Source of the DNA: Pseudothauera lacus
Lineage (GTDB): Bacteria > Pseudomonadota > Gammaproteobacteria > Burkholderiales > Rhodocyclaceae
Direction of reading: 5' to 3'
DNA length: 64,000 nt
NCBI RefSeq assembly: GCF_003034845.1
Contig: NZ_PZKC01000006.1
Location: 124,001 to 188,000 of the forward strand
Below are positions 52,863 through 62,142 of this stretch, piece after piece (position 1 is the stretch's first letter; each line of letters starts with the position of its first letter). Under the pieces are notes generated by a model that saw only the letters and a list, made by a program, of their open reading frames with translations, was not told where the DNA came from and searched no databases. A program made the translations under genes and the position numbers.

Positions 52863-55800
52863 TCAGGCCCGCAACAAGGCGTCGACGCGCGCCAGTACGA
52901 CATCGGCGGCGGCAACCAGGCGCGCCCGCGCCGATTCGTCGCCAGGACCATCGCGCCAGGCCGCAGCGACCCCGGCGAGGGCCTCGCCGAGCACGGCATC
53001 GCCGCCGCCCCCGGCCTCACCGTGCAGTTGCCAGAGGGTCAGCGCCTCCGGCGCGCTCTCCGCCGTCGCCCTCTCATCTGCCGGGCCGTCGACGCAGCGC
53101 CGGCTCCAGATGCGGAAGGCCATCGCGGCGTGAAGCAGCTCAAGGCGCGCCGCGTCGAGGATACGCCCGGCCGCCCACTGCGGCGGCGGCGTCCACGCAC
53201 GCGCCCAGCCCGGCAGCGCCGCTGCGGGCATGGGGCGGGCGATGCCGTAACCCTGCGCCTGGGTGCAGCCGAGTTGCAGCAGGCGCTCGCCGTGCGCGGC
53301 GCTCTCCACGCCTTCGGCCAGCGCGATGCGCCCAAAGGCCACGGCCAGACCCAGCACACCCTGCAGGATGGCCAGATCCTCGGGGTCGTCGAGCATGTCG
53401 CGGACGAAGCTCTGGTCGATCTTCAGCACCTTCACCGGCAGGCGCTTCAGATAGGTCAGCGAGGAATAGCCGGTGCCGAAGTCGTCGAGGGCGAAACCCA
53501 CCCCCATCCGCGCACAGGCCTTCATCACCGCGCTGACGTGGGCCATGTCTTCGAGGGCGCTGGTTTCCAGCACCTCCAGTTCGAGCAGCGCCGGCTCGAC
53601 CTCCGGATGGGCCTGCAGCAGGGCCTGCAGGCGCTCGGCAAAGTCGACGCGCTGCAGGTGCTGGGCGGAAATATTGACGCTCACCGGCACTACCACGCCG
53701 TCGGCCGCCCACGCGCCGATCTGCGCCAGCGCGGTGTCGATCACCCACTCTCCGACGTCGATGGCCAGCGCGTGGTGTTCGATCTCGGGCAGGAAGGCGC
53801 CCGGCAGCAGCATGCCGAGCTCGGGGTGCTGCCAGCGGATGAGTGCCTCGGCGCCGATCAGGCGGCCGCTGCGCATGTCCACCTTGGGCTGGTAGTGCAG
53901 CACGAACTCGCCGGCCAGCAGGGCACGGCGCAGGCGGGCAACGCTCTGGTGGCGCCCGCGCGTGCTGCGCTCCTGCTCGGCATCGAAGACGTGGTAGCGG
54001 TTCTTGCCCGCCAGCTTGGCCTCGTACATGGCCAGATCGGCCTGGCGCAGCAGTTGATCGGCGTCGACGACTTCTTCCTGAGGATAGAGCGTCACCCCGA
54101 TGCTGGCGGAGACGCGCAGCCCCACTCCGTCGACGTCGATCTCGCTGCCGACCACCGCCAGCAGGCGCTCGATGAAAGGCTGGAAGCCCTGGTTCCCGGG
54201 CAGGTCAACGAGGACGGCGACGAACTCGTCACCGCCGAGGCGGGCAATGGTGTCGCTCTCGCGCAGCGAGGCCTTCATCTGCGCCGCCAGGGTCTGCAGC
54301 AGGCGGTCACCGGTCTCGTGTCCGTGAAGGTCGTTGATGCCCTTGAAGCCGTCCAGATCGACGTAGGCCACCGCCACCGCCAGCCCCCGCCGGCGCGCCT
54401 GCGCCATGGCCTGGGCGAGGCGGTCGTGGAGCAGGTTGCGGTTCGGCAGACCGGTCAGGGTGTCGTGGTTGGCAAGGAATTCAAGCTCGGCTTGGTGGGC
54501 CTTCTGCGCGCTGATATCGGCGAACAGGCCGACGTAATGCAGCACCTGGCCGCGCGCATCGTGCACGGCGCTGATGGTCAGCAGGGCGGGATAGATCTCG
54601 CCGCTCTTGCGACGGTTCCAGATCTCTCCCTGCCAGTAGCCCTGCGCGGCAAGGTCGGCCCACAGGTGGCGGTAGAAGGCCTCGTCGTGACGGCCGGACT
54701 TGAGCATGCGCGGGTTCTGGCCGAGGATCTCGGCACGCGCGTAGCCGGTGATGCGACTGAAGGCTTCGTTGACCTCCATCACCGTCCCCGCGGCATCGGT
54801 GATGGTGATGCCTTCACGTGCATAGGTGAACACGCTGGCAGCAAGCCTGAGGCGGGCCTCGGCCTCGCGCAGCGCCGAGAGGTCGATGTCGATGCAATAC
54901 ATCTCCGGCTCGCTGCCGGCACCGCGCTGCATCACATGGCTGGAAAAAACCGGCACCTCGCTGCCATCCTTGCGCAGCAGGATCAGCTCGCCGGCAGGAA
55001 TCGACGCACCGCCATCCATCCACCGGCGGTGCGCACGACGCAGATCCTCATGCTCGGCGGGCGGGACGATGAGATCCTCAAGGCGCCTGCCGAGGGCCTC
55101 CGCAGCGCTGTAGCCGTAGAGCTTCTCGCTCGCGGCGTTCCAGAAGATCACCCGGCGCCCGGCGTCATAGCCCTGCACGGAAACGTTGGGCACCTGCTCG
55201 AAGAGATTGCGGAAGCGCTGCTCGCTCTCGCGCAGGGCGAGTTCGACACGCTTGCGCTCGGTGATGTCGTTGCAGTAGCCGATATAGCCCAGGAAGCCGC
55301 CCTGGCTGTCGTAACGCGGGCAGCCGCGATCGTCGATCCAGCGGTAATCGCCGTCGGCATGGCGCAGGCGGTACTCCATCAGGAAGGACTCGCGGCGCTC
55401 GAAGGCGTTCACGTAAGTATCGATGCAGCGCGCGAGGTCGTCCGGATGCACACCGGTGGTCCAGCCGTCACCGAGCTCCTCTTCAAGACTGCGGCCGGTG
55501 AAGCGCAGCCAGGGTTCGTTGAAGTAGTTGCACAGCTTGTCCAGCCCGGAGGTCCAGATCATCACCGAACCGGTGTTGGCCAGCGTGCGGAAGTGCTGCT
55601 CGCTTTCGCGCAGCGCATCCTCGATCTGCCGCTGTGCGCTGATGTCGTGACCGATGCCGAGGATGCCGAGCAGGCGTCCGCGGTCGTCGTACATCGGCGT
55701 CTTGGTGGTTTCGAGCAGTTCGCGGTGACCGTCGCTGGCGAAGGTCACCCACTCCTCATTGACCGTCGGCCCACCGTTGTCCACCGCGCGCTGGTCGTTG

Positions 55801-56399
55801 GCGCGAAAGAAGGCGGCCAGCTCGGCGTCCACGAAATCGTAATCGGTGCGACCAACGATCTCCGCCCGCGGCGCCCCGAAGAAGGCCTCGAAGCGGGGGT
55901 TGCAGTCGAGATAGACCCCGTTGCCATCCTTCAGCCAGACCAGATCGGGCAGGGTCTCCACCAGGCGGCGCAGCAGGACCCGGCTGGTCTCGTGCTCATG
56001 CAGGAGCGTGGCGATACCCGCAAGCAGCTCATCCAGCCCCTCCCCGCCTGCCGGTGAAGCCTGGCCGCCGAGTTCGTCGATCATCCTGCGCACCGCAGCG
56101 AAGACGCGCTCCTGCTCGTCTATGCGCTCCTGCAGGCGGCCGTTGAGGGCATTCAGCTCCGCCGAGCTGAGCGCAAGACTGCGCGTGCGCAGTGCCAGGT
56201 CGCGCTCGGCCTGGACATAGCTGGCATCGACCTGGGCGACCAGGCTGGTAAGCCCGGATGCCAGGCTGCGCAGCGCTTCGTCGCCACCGCCGCCATCGGC
56301 AAGCGCTTCCAGCCGCGCGCACAGCTTCTCCCATGCAGCCTCGTCGGCGACCCCCAGTGAGCGCCTGAGCTGGCGCAGCAAGGTACGGTGCATGGCCAC
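52863..56399 (-). CDS. Multi-PAS diguanylate cyclase/phosphodiesterase (GGDEF-EAL)
   Basis: This 1178-residue protein has an N-terminal helical region (1-145) and four PAS domains (about 145-265, 270-395, 400-520, 525-645). A GGDEF domain follows with intact LGGDEF (about 720) and an upstream I-site RESD. The EAL domain has EALIRW (about 850), VNISAQHL, ALDDFGTGYSS, LKIDQSF and AEGVES, so all metal and catalytic residues are present. The C-terminal 120 residues are helical with His and Trp residues and might be a diverged zinc-sensing domain; that is weak. No membrane segment is seen. It should both make and degrade c-di-GMP in the cytosol. It starts 3 bp after the FIST gene. Confidence 0.93.
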   Translation of the reverse strand: MAMHRTLLRQLRRSLGVADEAAWEKLCARLEALADGGGGDEALRSLASGLTSLVAQVDASYVQAERDLALRTRSLALSSAELNALNGRLQERIDEQERVFAAVRRMIDELGGQASPAGGEGLDELLAGIATLLHEHETSRVLLRRLVETLPDLVWLKDGNGVYLDCNPRFEAFFGAPRAEIVGRTDYDFVDAELAAFFRANDQRAVDNGGPTVNEEWVTFASDGHRELLETTKTPMYDDRGRLLGILGIGHDISAQRQIEDALRESEQHFRTLANTGSVMIWTSGLDKLCNYFNEPWLRFTGRSLEEELGDGWTTGVHPDDLARCIDTYVNAFERRESFLMEYRLRHADGDYRWIDDRGCPRYDSQGGFLGYIGYCNDITERKRVELALRESEQRFRNLFEQVPNVSVQGYDAGRRVIFWNAASEKLYGYSAAEALGRRLEDLIVPPAEHEDLRRAHRRWMDGGASIPAGELILLRKDGSEVPVFSSHVMQRGAGSEPEMYCIDIDLSALREAEARLRLAASVFTYAREGITITDAAGTVMEVNEAFSRITGYARAEILGQNPRMLKSGRHDEAFYRHLWADLAAQGYWQGEIWNRRKSGEIYPALLTISAVHDARGQVLHYVGLFADISAQKAHQAELEFLANHDTLTGLPNRNLLHDRLAQAMAQARRRGLAVAVAYVDLDGFKGINDLHGHETGDRLLQTLAAQMKASLRESDTIARLGGDEFVAVLVDLPGNQGFQPFIERLLAVVGSEIDVDGVGLRVSASIGVTLYPQEEVVDADQLLRQADLAMYEAKLAGKNRYHVFDAEQERSTRGRHQSVARLRRALLAGEFVLHYQPKVDMRSGRLIGAEALIRWQHPELGMLLPGAFLPEIEHHALAIDVGEWVIDTALAQIGAWAADGVVVPVSVNISAQHLQRVDFAERLQALLQAHPEVEPALLELEVLETSALEDMAHVSAVMKACARMGVGFALDDFGTGYSSLTYLKRLPVKVLKIDQSFVRDMLDDPEDLAILQGVLGLAVAFGRIALAEGVESAAHGERLLQLGCTQAQGYGIARPMPAAALPGWARAWTPPPQWAAGRILDAARLELLHAAMAFRIWSRRCVDGPADERATAESAPEALTLWQLHGEAGGGGDAVLGEALAGVAAAWRDGPGDESARARLVAAADVVLARVDALLRA

Positions 56400-56402
56400 G
56401 GC

Positions 56403-57548
56403 TCAGTCCTCCGCGATCCGCGCCAGGGTCATGGTCTGGTTGTTGAGCAGGCAGTGGCCGCTGCCCCCGGCGGGGCCAATCTCACCGTAAGAGTAGAACC
56501 CGATCAGACGCGCCGCGCTCCCCATGGTGGCCGCCACCGCCTCCACCTCCTCGTCCACCCTGGCCCCCATCACCAGCCGACGCCCTACACAACTCACCAG
56601 CAAGACCAGCGCAGCGGCGGCGTCCTCAGTTTGCGCGGCAAGGGTTTCGGCAGCCATCTCGGCGGCATCGACGAGATGGTTGGTACCCGCCTGCATCAGT
56701 TGCAGGTAGCTGCCGGCCTCCACCGAGCCGGCCAGGATGAGGCTGCCGGCACGCTCGTCAATCCCCAGGATGGTCCGGATCACGCCGCTCGGCTGCATCT
56801 GCGCATCGAGGATGGCAAGCGGGAAGAGCAGCGCCGACGCCGGCAACTCGGCGGCATAGTCGCCGAGATAGTGACGATAGAGGGCCAGCGCGGGCTGACC
56901 ATCGAGGGCATGAAGGACGTTGCCGGAGCAGGCCGTAACCTGCCGTGCGGGGCCGAAGGGCAGCCAGCCCCCCTGCGCGGCGGCGCCGAAGCGCAGCGCC
57001 TCGCCGCACAGGGCCAGCGCAACCACGGCATTGTCGGCGACCCCCGCGGGGCCGATGGTGTAGGTGCGGGCAAAGGCCGTGCCGTCACCGGCCAGACCGC
57101 CGGCCACCGCCACCGCGGGGCCGAGTCCGTGAGCGAGGCCATCGGCGAGTGCGCTGCCATTGACATGCACGCCGGGGGCAAACAGCAACACCGCGCGCGG
57201 CGCCAGCGGACGCAGCTGCGCGGCCAGACGCGCACCCGCGGCATGGGAGTCGCCCTCCCCCGCAAGCGTCGTGCTGACAAGCTTCAGCGTGGTGTGCTGG
57301 AAACGCAGCGCGGCCAGCACGCAACCGTCTTCGCTGACCCCCGCGGCACGGATCTCGCCAGCGCTCGAACAGCCGGCGATCAGTGCGCGCGGGCACAGAC
57401 GGGCGAGCTGGGCAGGAAAATCAGGGGTCTCGAAGAACTGCCGCGCGGCAAACACCAGGACAAGATCGGCCTGCGCCAGTGCATCGTCGCCGCCGGCCAC
57501 GGCGAGGGCCTGCGGCGTCTCGAAAAAGGCTTCCGCAATGCGCAGCAT
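56403..57548 (-). CDS. FIST-domain sensory protein
   Basis: The protein is 381 residues from ATG 57548, preceded by a G-rich GGGGAAG. FIST_N (about 15-210) shows ALIAGCSSAGEI, VSEDGCVLAAL and VAVAGGLAGDGTAFARTYT. FIST_C (about 215-370) shows YLGDYAAELP, IDERAGSLILAGSV and FYSYGEIGP. FIST proteins are small-ligand, possibly amino-acid, sensors linked to chemotaxis and c-di-GMP signalling. Here the next gene, 3 bp downstream, encodes a GGDEF-EAL protein, so this probably acts as its input partner. Confidence 0.9.
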   Translation of the reverse strand: MLRIAEAFFETPQALAVAGGDDALAQADLVLVFAARQFFETPDFPAQLARLCPRALIAGCSSAGEIRAAGVSEDGCVLAALRFQHTTLKLVSTTLAGEGDSHAAGARLAAQLRPLAPRAVLLFAPGVHVNGSALADGLAHGLGPAVAVAGGLAGDGTAFARTYTIGPAGVADNAVVALALCGEALRFGAAAQGGWLPFGPARQVTACSGNVLHALDGQPALALYRHYLGDYAAELPASALLFPLAILDAQMQPSGVIRTILGIDERAGSLILAGSVEAGSYLQLMQAGTNHLVDAAEMAAETLAAQTEDAAAALVLLVSCVGRRLVMGARVDEEVEAVAATMGSAARLIGFYSYGEIGPAGGSGHCLLNNQTMTLARIAED

Positions 57549-57694
57549 CTTCCCCCCCCGTTGGCGCACCCGGTCACCGCGCAGCACCGGGCCACAGCAT
57601 TTTCTCTACAGCATAGCGCGAAGCCTGTAGCAGTACATCACCCCTGCTGCGGGCAGTGGTGAAAAACACGCTCGGGAGCACCCGGCGAGGGCGC

Positions 57695-58141
57695 TCAGCC
57701 TGCGGCGAGAACGCCGCGCAGGCGCTCGGCGTAGCCTTGCAGGACGGCGAAGGGCGGATCCTTGCGCGGCCACGACAGGGCAATGCCATCGTCACCGTGA
57801 CGGGAAACGACGTGAAGATGGAAGTGGAACACCGTCTGATCGCCCTCCTTGCCGTTGGCCTGCAGCAGGGTGATGCCCGGCGGGTCGAAGGCCTCGCGCA
57901 CCGCAAGGGCGACACGGCGCGCGGTGCGCATTGCCGCCGCGGCCTCCTCCTCGGTGAGGTCGAGCAGCGTGGCGGCGTGACGCTTGACTGCCACCAGCAC
58001 ATGCCCGGGATTGACCTGACCGATGTCCATGAAGGCAAGCGTCAGCTCATCTTCATGGACCCGCGCGGCGGGAATCTCACCGGCCACCAGGCGGCAGAAG
58101 ATGCACTGTCCGGGCGGGGACGTGTCGACGAACATGGGCAT
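57695..58141 (-). CDS. HIT-family hydrolase
   Basis: This 148-residue protein contains the histidine triad HFHLH (His106, His108, His110) followed by VV. The N-terminal CIFCRLVAGEIPA is a possible zinc-binding half, and NPGHVLVAVKRH follows it. HIT proteins hydrolyse nucleoside phosphoramidates or dinucleoside polyphosphates. It lies 29 bp after the NUDIX gene on the same strand, so it may be at the end of the nuo transcript. Confidence 0.92.
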   Translation of the reverse strand: MPMFVDTSPPGQCIFCRLVAGEIPAARVHEDELTLAFMDIGQVNPGHVLVAVKRHAATLLDLTEEEAAAAMRTARRVALAVREAFDPPGITLLQANGKEGDQTVFHFHLHVVSRHGDDGIALSWPRKDPPFAVLQGYAERLRGVLAAG

Positions 58142-58170
58142 GGCGGTCTCTCCGTTGTCAGCCTGCGGCC

Positions 58171-58731
58171 TCAGCCGCGCAGCAGCGGCAGGGCGCGGAA
58201 CAGCGCGGCAATGGTCTTGCCGTCGGTGATGCGGCCGTCGAGGACCGCCGCTTCGGCCTCCTGCGGACTGAGCGTCAGCAGTTCGAGAAACTCGCCGTCG
58301 TCGAGCGCATTGCCGACCTCGACGAGATCACGGGCCAGAAAGAGTTCGATGCGTTCATCGGCATAGCCGATGCACGGGTGCATGACCCCCAGATGGTCCC
58401 AGCGCGCCGCCTCGTAACCGGCCTCCTCGCGCAGCTCGCGACGGGCACAGGCGAGGATGTCCTCGCCGGGATCGATCTTGCCCGCCGGCACCTCGAGGAA
58501 AGCGCGCCGCAGCGGATAGCGGAACTGGCGCTCGAACACCAGGCGCCCGTCCGCCAGCACCGCGACGATGGCCACCGCGCCAGGATGGCGCACGTACTCG
58601 CGCACCCCCTGCTTGCCATCGGGCAGGCGCACGGTGTCGCGCAGCACGGTGAGCAGACGGCCGGCAAAGACGGTTTCGGAGGCCAGCCCGGTTTCGCTCA
58701 GCGGATCGTCCGCGCCGTCGCCTGCGTTCAT
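58171..58731 (-). CDS. NUDIX hydrolase (ADP-ribose pyrophosphatase type)
   Basis: This 186-residue protein starts at ATG 58731, overlapping the DUF2818 stop in ATGA. The complete Nudix box (residues 84-106, GKIDPGEDILACARRELREE) follows FLEVPA, and a preceding RHPGAVAIVAVL segment is typical of ADP-ribose pyrophosphatases of the NudF type. It likely hydrolyses ADP-ribose or related nucleotide sugars. Its position at the tail of the complex I operon is a recurrent arrangement in betaproteobacteria. Confidence 0.9.
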   Translation of the reverse strand: MNAGDGADDPLSETGLASETVFAGRLLTVLRDTVRLPDGKQGVREYVRHPGAVAIVAVLADGRLVFERQFRYPLRRAFLEVPAGKIDPGEDILACARRELREEAGYEAARWDHLGVMHPCIGYADERIELFLARDLVEVGNALDDGEFLELLTLSPQEAEAAVLDGRITDGKTIAALFRALPLLRG

Positions 58732-59060
58732 GCAGAAACGGCCGCCGCACGCCGCCGCCGGCCCTGCCACAGGTAGCGATACACGAAGCCGGGGTAGGCG
58801 AAGACGATGAACAGGCTCAGCGTGGTGGCATAGAACTCCCAGTTCTGCGGGTAGGCACTGCCGTGCGCGCGCACTTCCAGGACCTGGGCGAGCGCGCCGA
58901 CGGCGAAGTACAGCAGCAGCAGTTCGAGCAGCCGCCAGGCGAAGTTCTTCACTCCGCCGGCAGGGCGCACGACGAACAGCACGCGTTCGAACAGGAAAGG
59001 CAGGTTGGCGGCCACGAAGGCGAGGCCGAGCAGGATGTAGACGCCTGCAGTCTGGGTCAT
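58728..59060 (-). CDS. DUF2818 family membrane protein
   Basis: This 110-residue protein starts at ATG 59060, 26 bp after nuoN. Three hydrophobic helices are visible: VYILLGLAFVAANLPFLFE, LLELLLLYFAVGALAQVLE and TLSLFIVFAYPGFVYRYLW. DUF2818 proteins are encoded directly after nuoN in many betaproteobacteria; no function is known. It may assist complex I assembly, but the only support is conserved position. Confidence 0.88.
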   Translation of the reverse strand: MTQTAGVYILLGLAFVAANLPFLFERVLFVVRPAGGVKNFAWRLLELLLLYFAVGALAQVLEVRAHGSAYPQNWEFYATTLSLFIVFAYPGFVYRYLWQGRRRRAAAVSA

Positions 59061-59086
59061 GAGTACTCCGTCGGACAGGACCGGGC

Positions 59087-60556
59087 TCAGGTCAGCGAGG
59101 CCAGCAGCGCGATCCAGCACAGGTAGGTGAGGCCCTGCGGCATCAGGCCGAGGGCGGCGATGGACAGGCCATTGACCGACATCATAACCCGCATCTCGGC
59201 CGGGGCGTGGATGGGGGCGTCGTCGGCAGGCGCGTCGAAGTACATCACCTTGACCACGCGCAGGTAGTAGAAGGCGCCGATCACCGACATCACCACCGCC
59301 AGCACCGCCAGCCACACGTAGCCGGCGGCGACCACCGACTGCAGCACCGCGAGCTTGGCAAAGAAGCCGATGAAGAAGGGGATGCCGGCCATCGAGAACA
59401 TGACGATCATCATCATCGCGGCAAACCACGGGCTGCGCTTGTTGAGCCCCTTGAAGTCGTCGATCTCCTCGGCCTCGAAGCCGGCACGGGCGAGCAGCAG
59501 CACCATGCCGAAGGAGGCCAGGCTCATCAGCACATAGGCCACGGCGTAGAACATCGCCGCGCTGTAGGCGGTGATGGCATTGTGGGTTTCGCCGCTGACG
59601 ACCCCGGCAACCAGGCCGAGGAGCATGAAGCCCATGTGCGAGATGCCCGAATACGCCAGCATGCGCTTGATGTTGCTCTGCGCGATGGCGGCAAGGTTGC
59701 CGAGGATGATCGACAGCACGGCGAGGAACATCAGCATCGCCTGCCACTGCTCGGCGAGCTCGAAGAGCGCGAACACCAGCAGGCGCATGGTCATCGCGAA
59801 GGCGGCGAGCTTGGGCGCGCTGGCAATCAGCAGGGTGACCGCGGTGGGCGCGCCCTGATAGACGTCGGGCACCCACATGTGGAAGGGCACCACGCCGAGC
59901 TTGAAGGCGATGCCGGCCATCAGGAACACCAGACCGAACAGCAGCACGGTCTTGTTGGCGGTCTGGAAGTACAGCGCATCCTTGATGGAGACGAAGTCGA
60001 GTGCGCCGGTGGCGCCGTAGATCATCGACATGCCGTACAGCAGCAGGCCGGAGGCGAGCGCGCCGAGGACGAAGTACTTCATCGCCGCCTCGGTGGAGCG
60101 CACCGAGTCGCGGTCGAAGGCGGTCATGCCGTAGAGCGCCAGCGACATCATCTCGAGGCCGATGTAGAGGGTCAGGAGGTGGTTGGCGCTGACCATCACC
60201 ATCATCCCGAGGGTCATCAGCACCGCCAGCAGGTAGTACTCCGGACGCTCCATGCGGCGGTCGGCGAGGTAGCCGCGACCGTACAGCAGGGCAACCCCGA
60301 CGGCGAGATAGATGAGCAGCTTGAGCACGTTGCCGAAGAGATCGGAGACGAACATGCCGCTGAAGGTGTAGCTCACATCGACGCTGGGCACGAAGATGGT
60401 GATCAGCGCCGCGCCGACCAGGGTGAGCTGGGTCAGCGTGTAGGCCAGCCAGCGCACGCTGCGCGCGAAGGCGCCGGCGAGCATGATCACGAGAGCCATC
60501 ACGGCGACGAAGATCTCGGCCGCTGCGGGGTAGAAGTCGGGAACTACGAAATTCAT
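59087..60556 (-). CDS. nuoN: NADH-quinone oxidoreductase subunit N
   Basis: This 489-residue protein is one of three antiporter-like proton-pumping membrane subunits of complex I. It has about 14 transmembrane helices. Conserved charged positions appear in [13 protein letters not shown] (Glu of TM5) and in [20 protein letters not shown] (the Lys and its surroundings), and [20 protein letters not shown] is also present. It begins 37 bp after nuoM. Confidence 0.97.
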   Translation of the reverse strand: MNFVVPDFYPAAAEIFVAVMALVIMLAGAFARSVRWLAYTLTQLTLVGAALITIFVPSVDVSYTFSGMFVSDLFGNVLKLLIYLAVGVALLYGRGYLADRRMERPEYYLLAVLMTLGMMVMVSANHLLTLYIGLEMMSLALYGMTAFDRDSVRSTEAAMKYFVLGALASGLLLYGMSMIYGATGALDFVSIKDALYFQTANKTVLLFGLVFLMAGIAFKLGVVPFHMWVPDVYQGAPTAVTLLIASAPKLAAFAMTMRLLVFALFELAEQWQAMLMFLAVLSIILGNLAAIAQSNIKRMLAYSGISHMGFMLLGLVAGVVSGETHNAITAYSAAMFYAVAYVLMSLASFGMVLLLARAGFEAEEIDDFKGLNKRSPWFAAMMMIVMFSMAGIPFFIGFFAKLAVLQSVVAAGYVWLAVLAVVMSVIGAFYYLRVVKVMYFDAPADDAPIHAPAEMRVMMSVNGLSIAALGLMPQGLTYLCWIALLASLT

Positions 60557-60593
60557 CTTCTGACCGGTCCGTAAAGGGGGTTCGCCTGATCGC

Positions 60594-62075
60594 TCAGAGC
60601 TTGCTCACGGCGATGTGCCGCAGGAGTTCATCGACCGAGGCATGCATCACTTCGGTGAACGGGAAGGGGTAGACGCCCATCGCCAGCACGCAGAAGGCCA
60701 GGATGGCGAGGAAGGCGAACTCGCGCCCGTTGATGTCGTCGAGCTGGGCGACGTGATCGTTGGCGACCTCGCCGAACACCACGCGCTTGTACATCCACAG
60801 GCTGTAGGCGGCGCCGAGGATGAGCGTAGTGGCGGCGAGGAAGGCCACCCAGAAGTTGAACTGCACCGCGCCGAGCACCACCATGAACTCGCCGACGAAG
60901 CCGCTGGTGCCGGGCAGGCCGGCGTTGGCCATGGCAAAGAGCATGAAGAAGGCGGCGAACTTCGGCATTTTGTTCACCACGCCGCCGTAGTCGGCGATGT
61001 TGCGCGAGTGCATGCGGTCATAGAGCACGCCGATGCACAGGAACATGGCGCCGGAGACGAAGCCGTGGGAGATCATCTGCACCAGCGCGCCTTCGATGCC
61101 GAGCTGGTTGAACATGAAGAAGCCCAGGGTGACGAAGCCCATGTGGGCGATCGACGAGTAGGCCACCAGCTTCTTCATGTCGGTCTGCACCAGGGCGACG
61201 AAGCCGATATACACCACCGCGACCAGCGACAGCGTGATCAGCAGCGGCGCGTAGTACTGCGCCGCATCGGGGACGATGGGCAGCGAGAAGCGCAGGAAGC
61301 CGTAGGCGCCGAGCTTCAGCGCGATCGCCGCCAGCACCACCGAACCACCGGTGGGGGCCTCGACGTGGGCGTCGGGCAGCCAGGTGTGCACCGGCCACAT
61401 CGGCACCTTGACCGCGAAAGCCGCCAGGAAGGCGAAGAAGATCAGCGACTGCGCGCCCATCGGGATGGGCAGCTGGTGCCAGTCGAGGATGCTGAAGCTG
61501 CCGCCGGCCTGCAGGAAGAGGTAGAGCAGCGCCACCAGCATCAGCAGCGAGCCGGCCAGGGTGTAGAGGAAGAACTTGATCGCCGCATAGACGCGGTTGG
61601 CGCCGCCCCAGATGCCGATGACCAGATAGAGCGGGATCAGCGAGGCTTCGAAGAAGACGTAGAACAGCACGCCGTCGAGCGCGGAGAAGATGCCGTTCAT
61701 AAGACCCGACATGATCAGGAAGGCGGCCATGTACTGCGCCACCTTCTCGCGGATGACCTCCCAGCCGGCGAGCACCACGATCACCGTAACGAAGGCGTTG
61801 AGGATCACGAACAGCACCGAGATGCCGTCCACCCCGAGGTGGTAGTTGATGTTGTAGGGGCGGATCCACGGCGCCATCTCGACAAACTGCATGGTCGCCG
61901 TGCCGGTATCGAAGCCCAGATAGAGCGGCACGGTGACCGCGAAGCCGGCCACTGCGACCAGCAGCGCGAGGGCGCGCGCCAGCGGCGCGTTGCGATCCGA
62001 TCCGGTGGCGAGCACCAGCAGACCACCGAAGATCGGGATCCAGATCGCGAGACTGAGGAGTGGCATGTCCGTCAT
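60594..62075 (-). CDS. nuoM: NADH-quinone oxidoreductase subunit M
   Basis: This 493-residue antiporter-like complex I subunit has about 14 transmembrane helices. Family markers are [17 protein letters not shown] at the N-terminus, [18 protein letters not shown] (TM5 Glu), [22 protein letters not shown] (TM7 Lys region), and [20 protein letters not shown]. It follows nuoL by 67 bp in the same orientation. Confidence 0.97.
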   Translation of the reverse strand: MTDMPLLSLAIWIPIFGGLLVLATGSDRNAPLARALALLVAVAGFAVTVPLYLGFDTGTATMQFVEMAPWIRPYNINYHLGVDGISVLFVILNAFVTVIVVLAGWEVIREKVAQYMAAFLIMSGLMNGIFSALDGVLFYVFFEASLIPLYLVIGIWGGANRVYAAIKFFLYTLAGSLLMLVALLYLFLQAGGSFSILDWHQLPIPMGAQSLIFFAFLAAFAVKVPMWPVHTWLPDAHVEAPTGGSVVLAAIALKLGAYGFLRFSLPIVPDAAQYYAPLLITLSLVAVVYIGFVALVQTDMKKLVAYSSIAHMGFVTLGFFMFNQLGIEGALVQMISHGFVSGAMFLCIGVLYDRMHSRNIADYGGVVNKMPKFAAFFMLFAMANAGLPGTSGFVGEFMVVLGAVQFNFWVAFLAATTLILGAAYSLWMYKRVVFGEVANDHVAQLDDINGREFAFLAILAFCVLAMGVYPFPFTEVMHASVDELLRHIAVSKL

Positions 62076-62142
62076 TGTTGCTTTCCGTTCAGTACGTTGC
62101 CGCTGTGGCGTCTTTGTCGTTGGGCGAGCGGGAGCGGCCGGC

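Noticed and set aside
50073-56057. Two long plus-strand open frames (about 920 and 1011 codons) opposite prsT and the GGDEF-EAL gene
   Set aside because: They are antisense shadows with biased composition and no recognisable domains. The minus-strand genes have clear motifs throughout.
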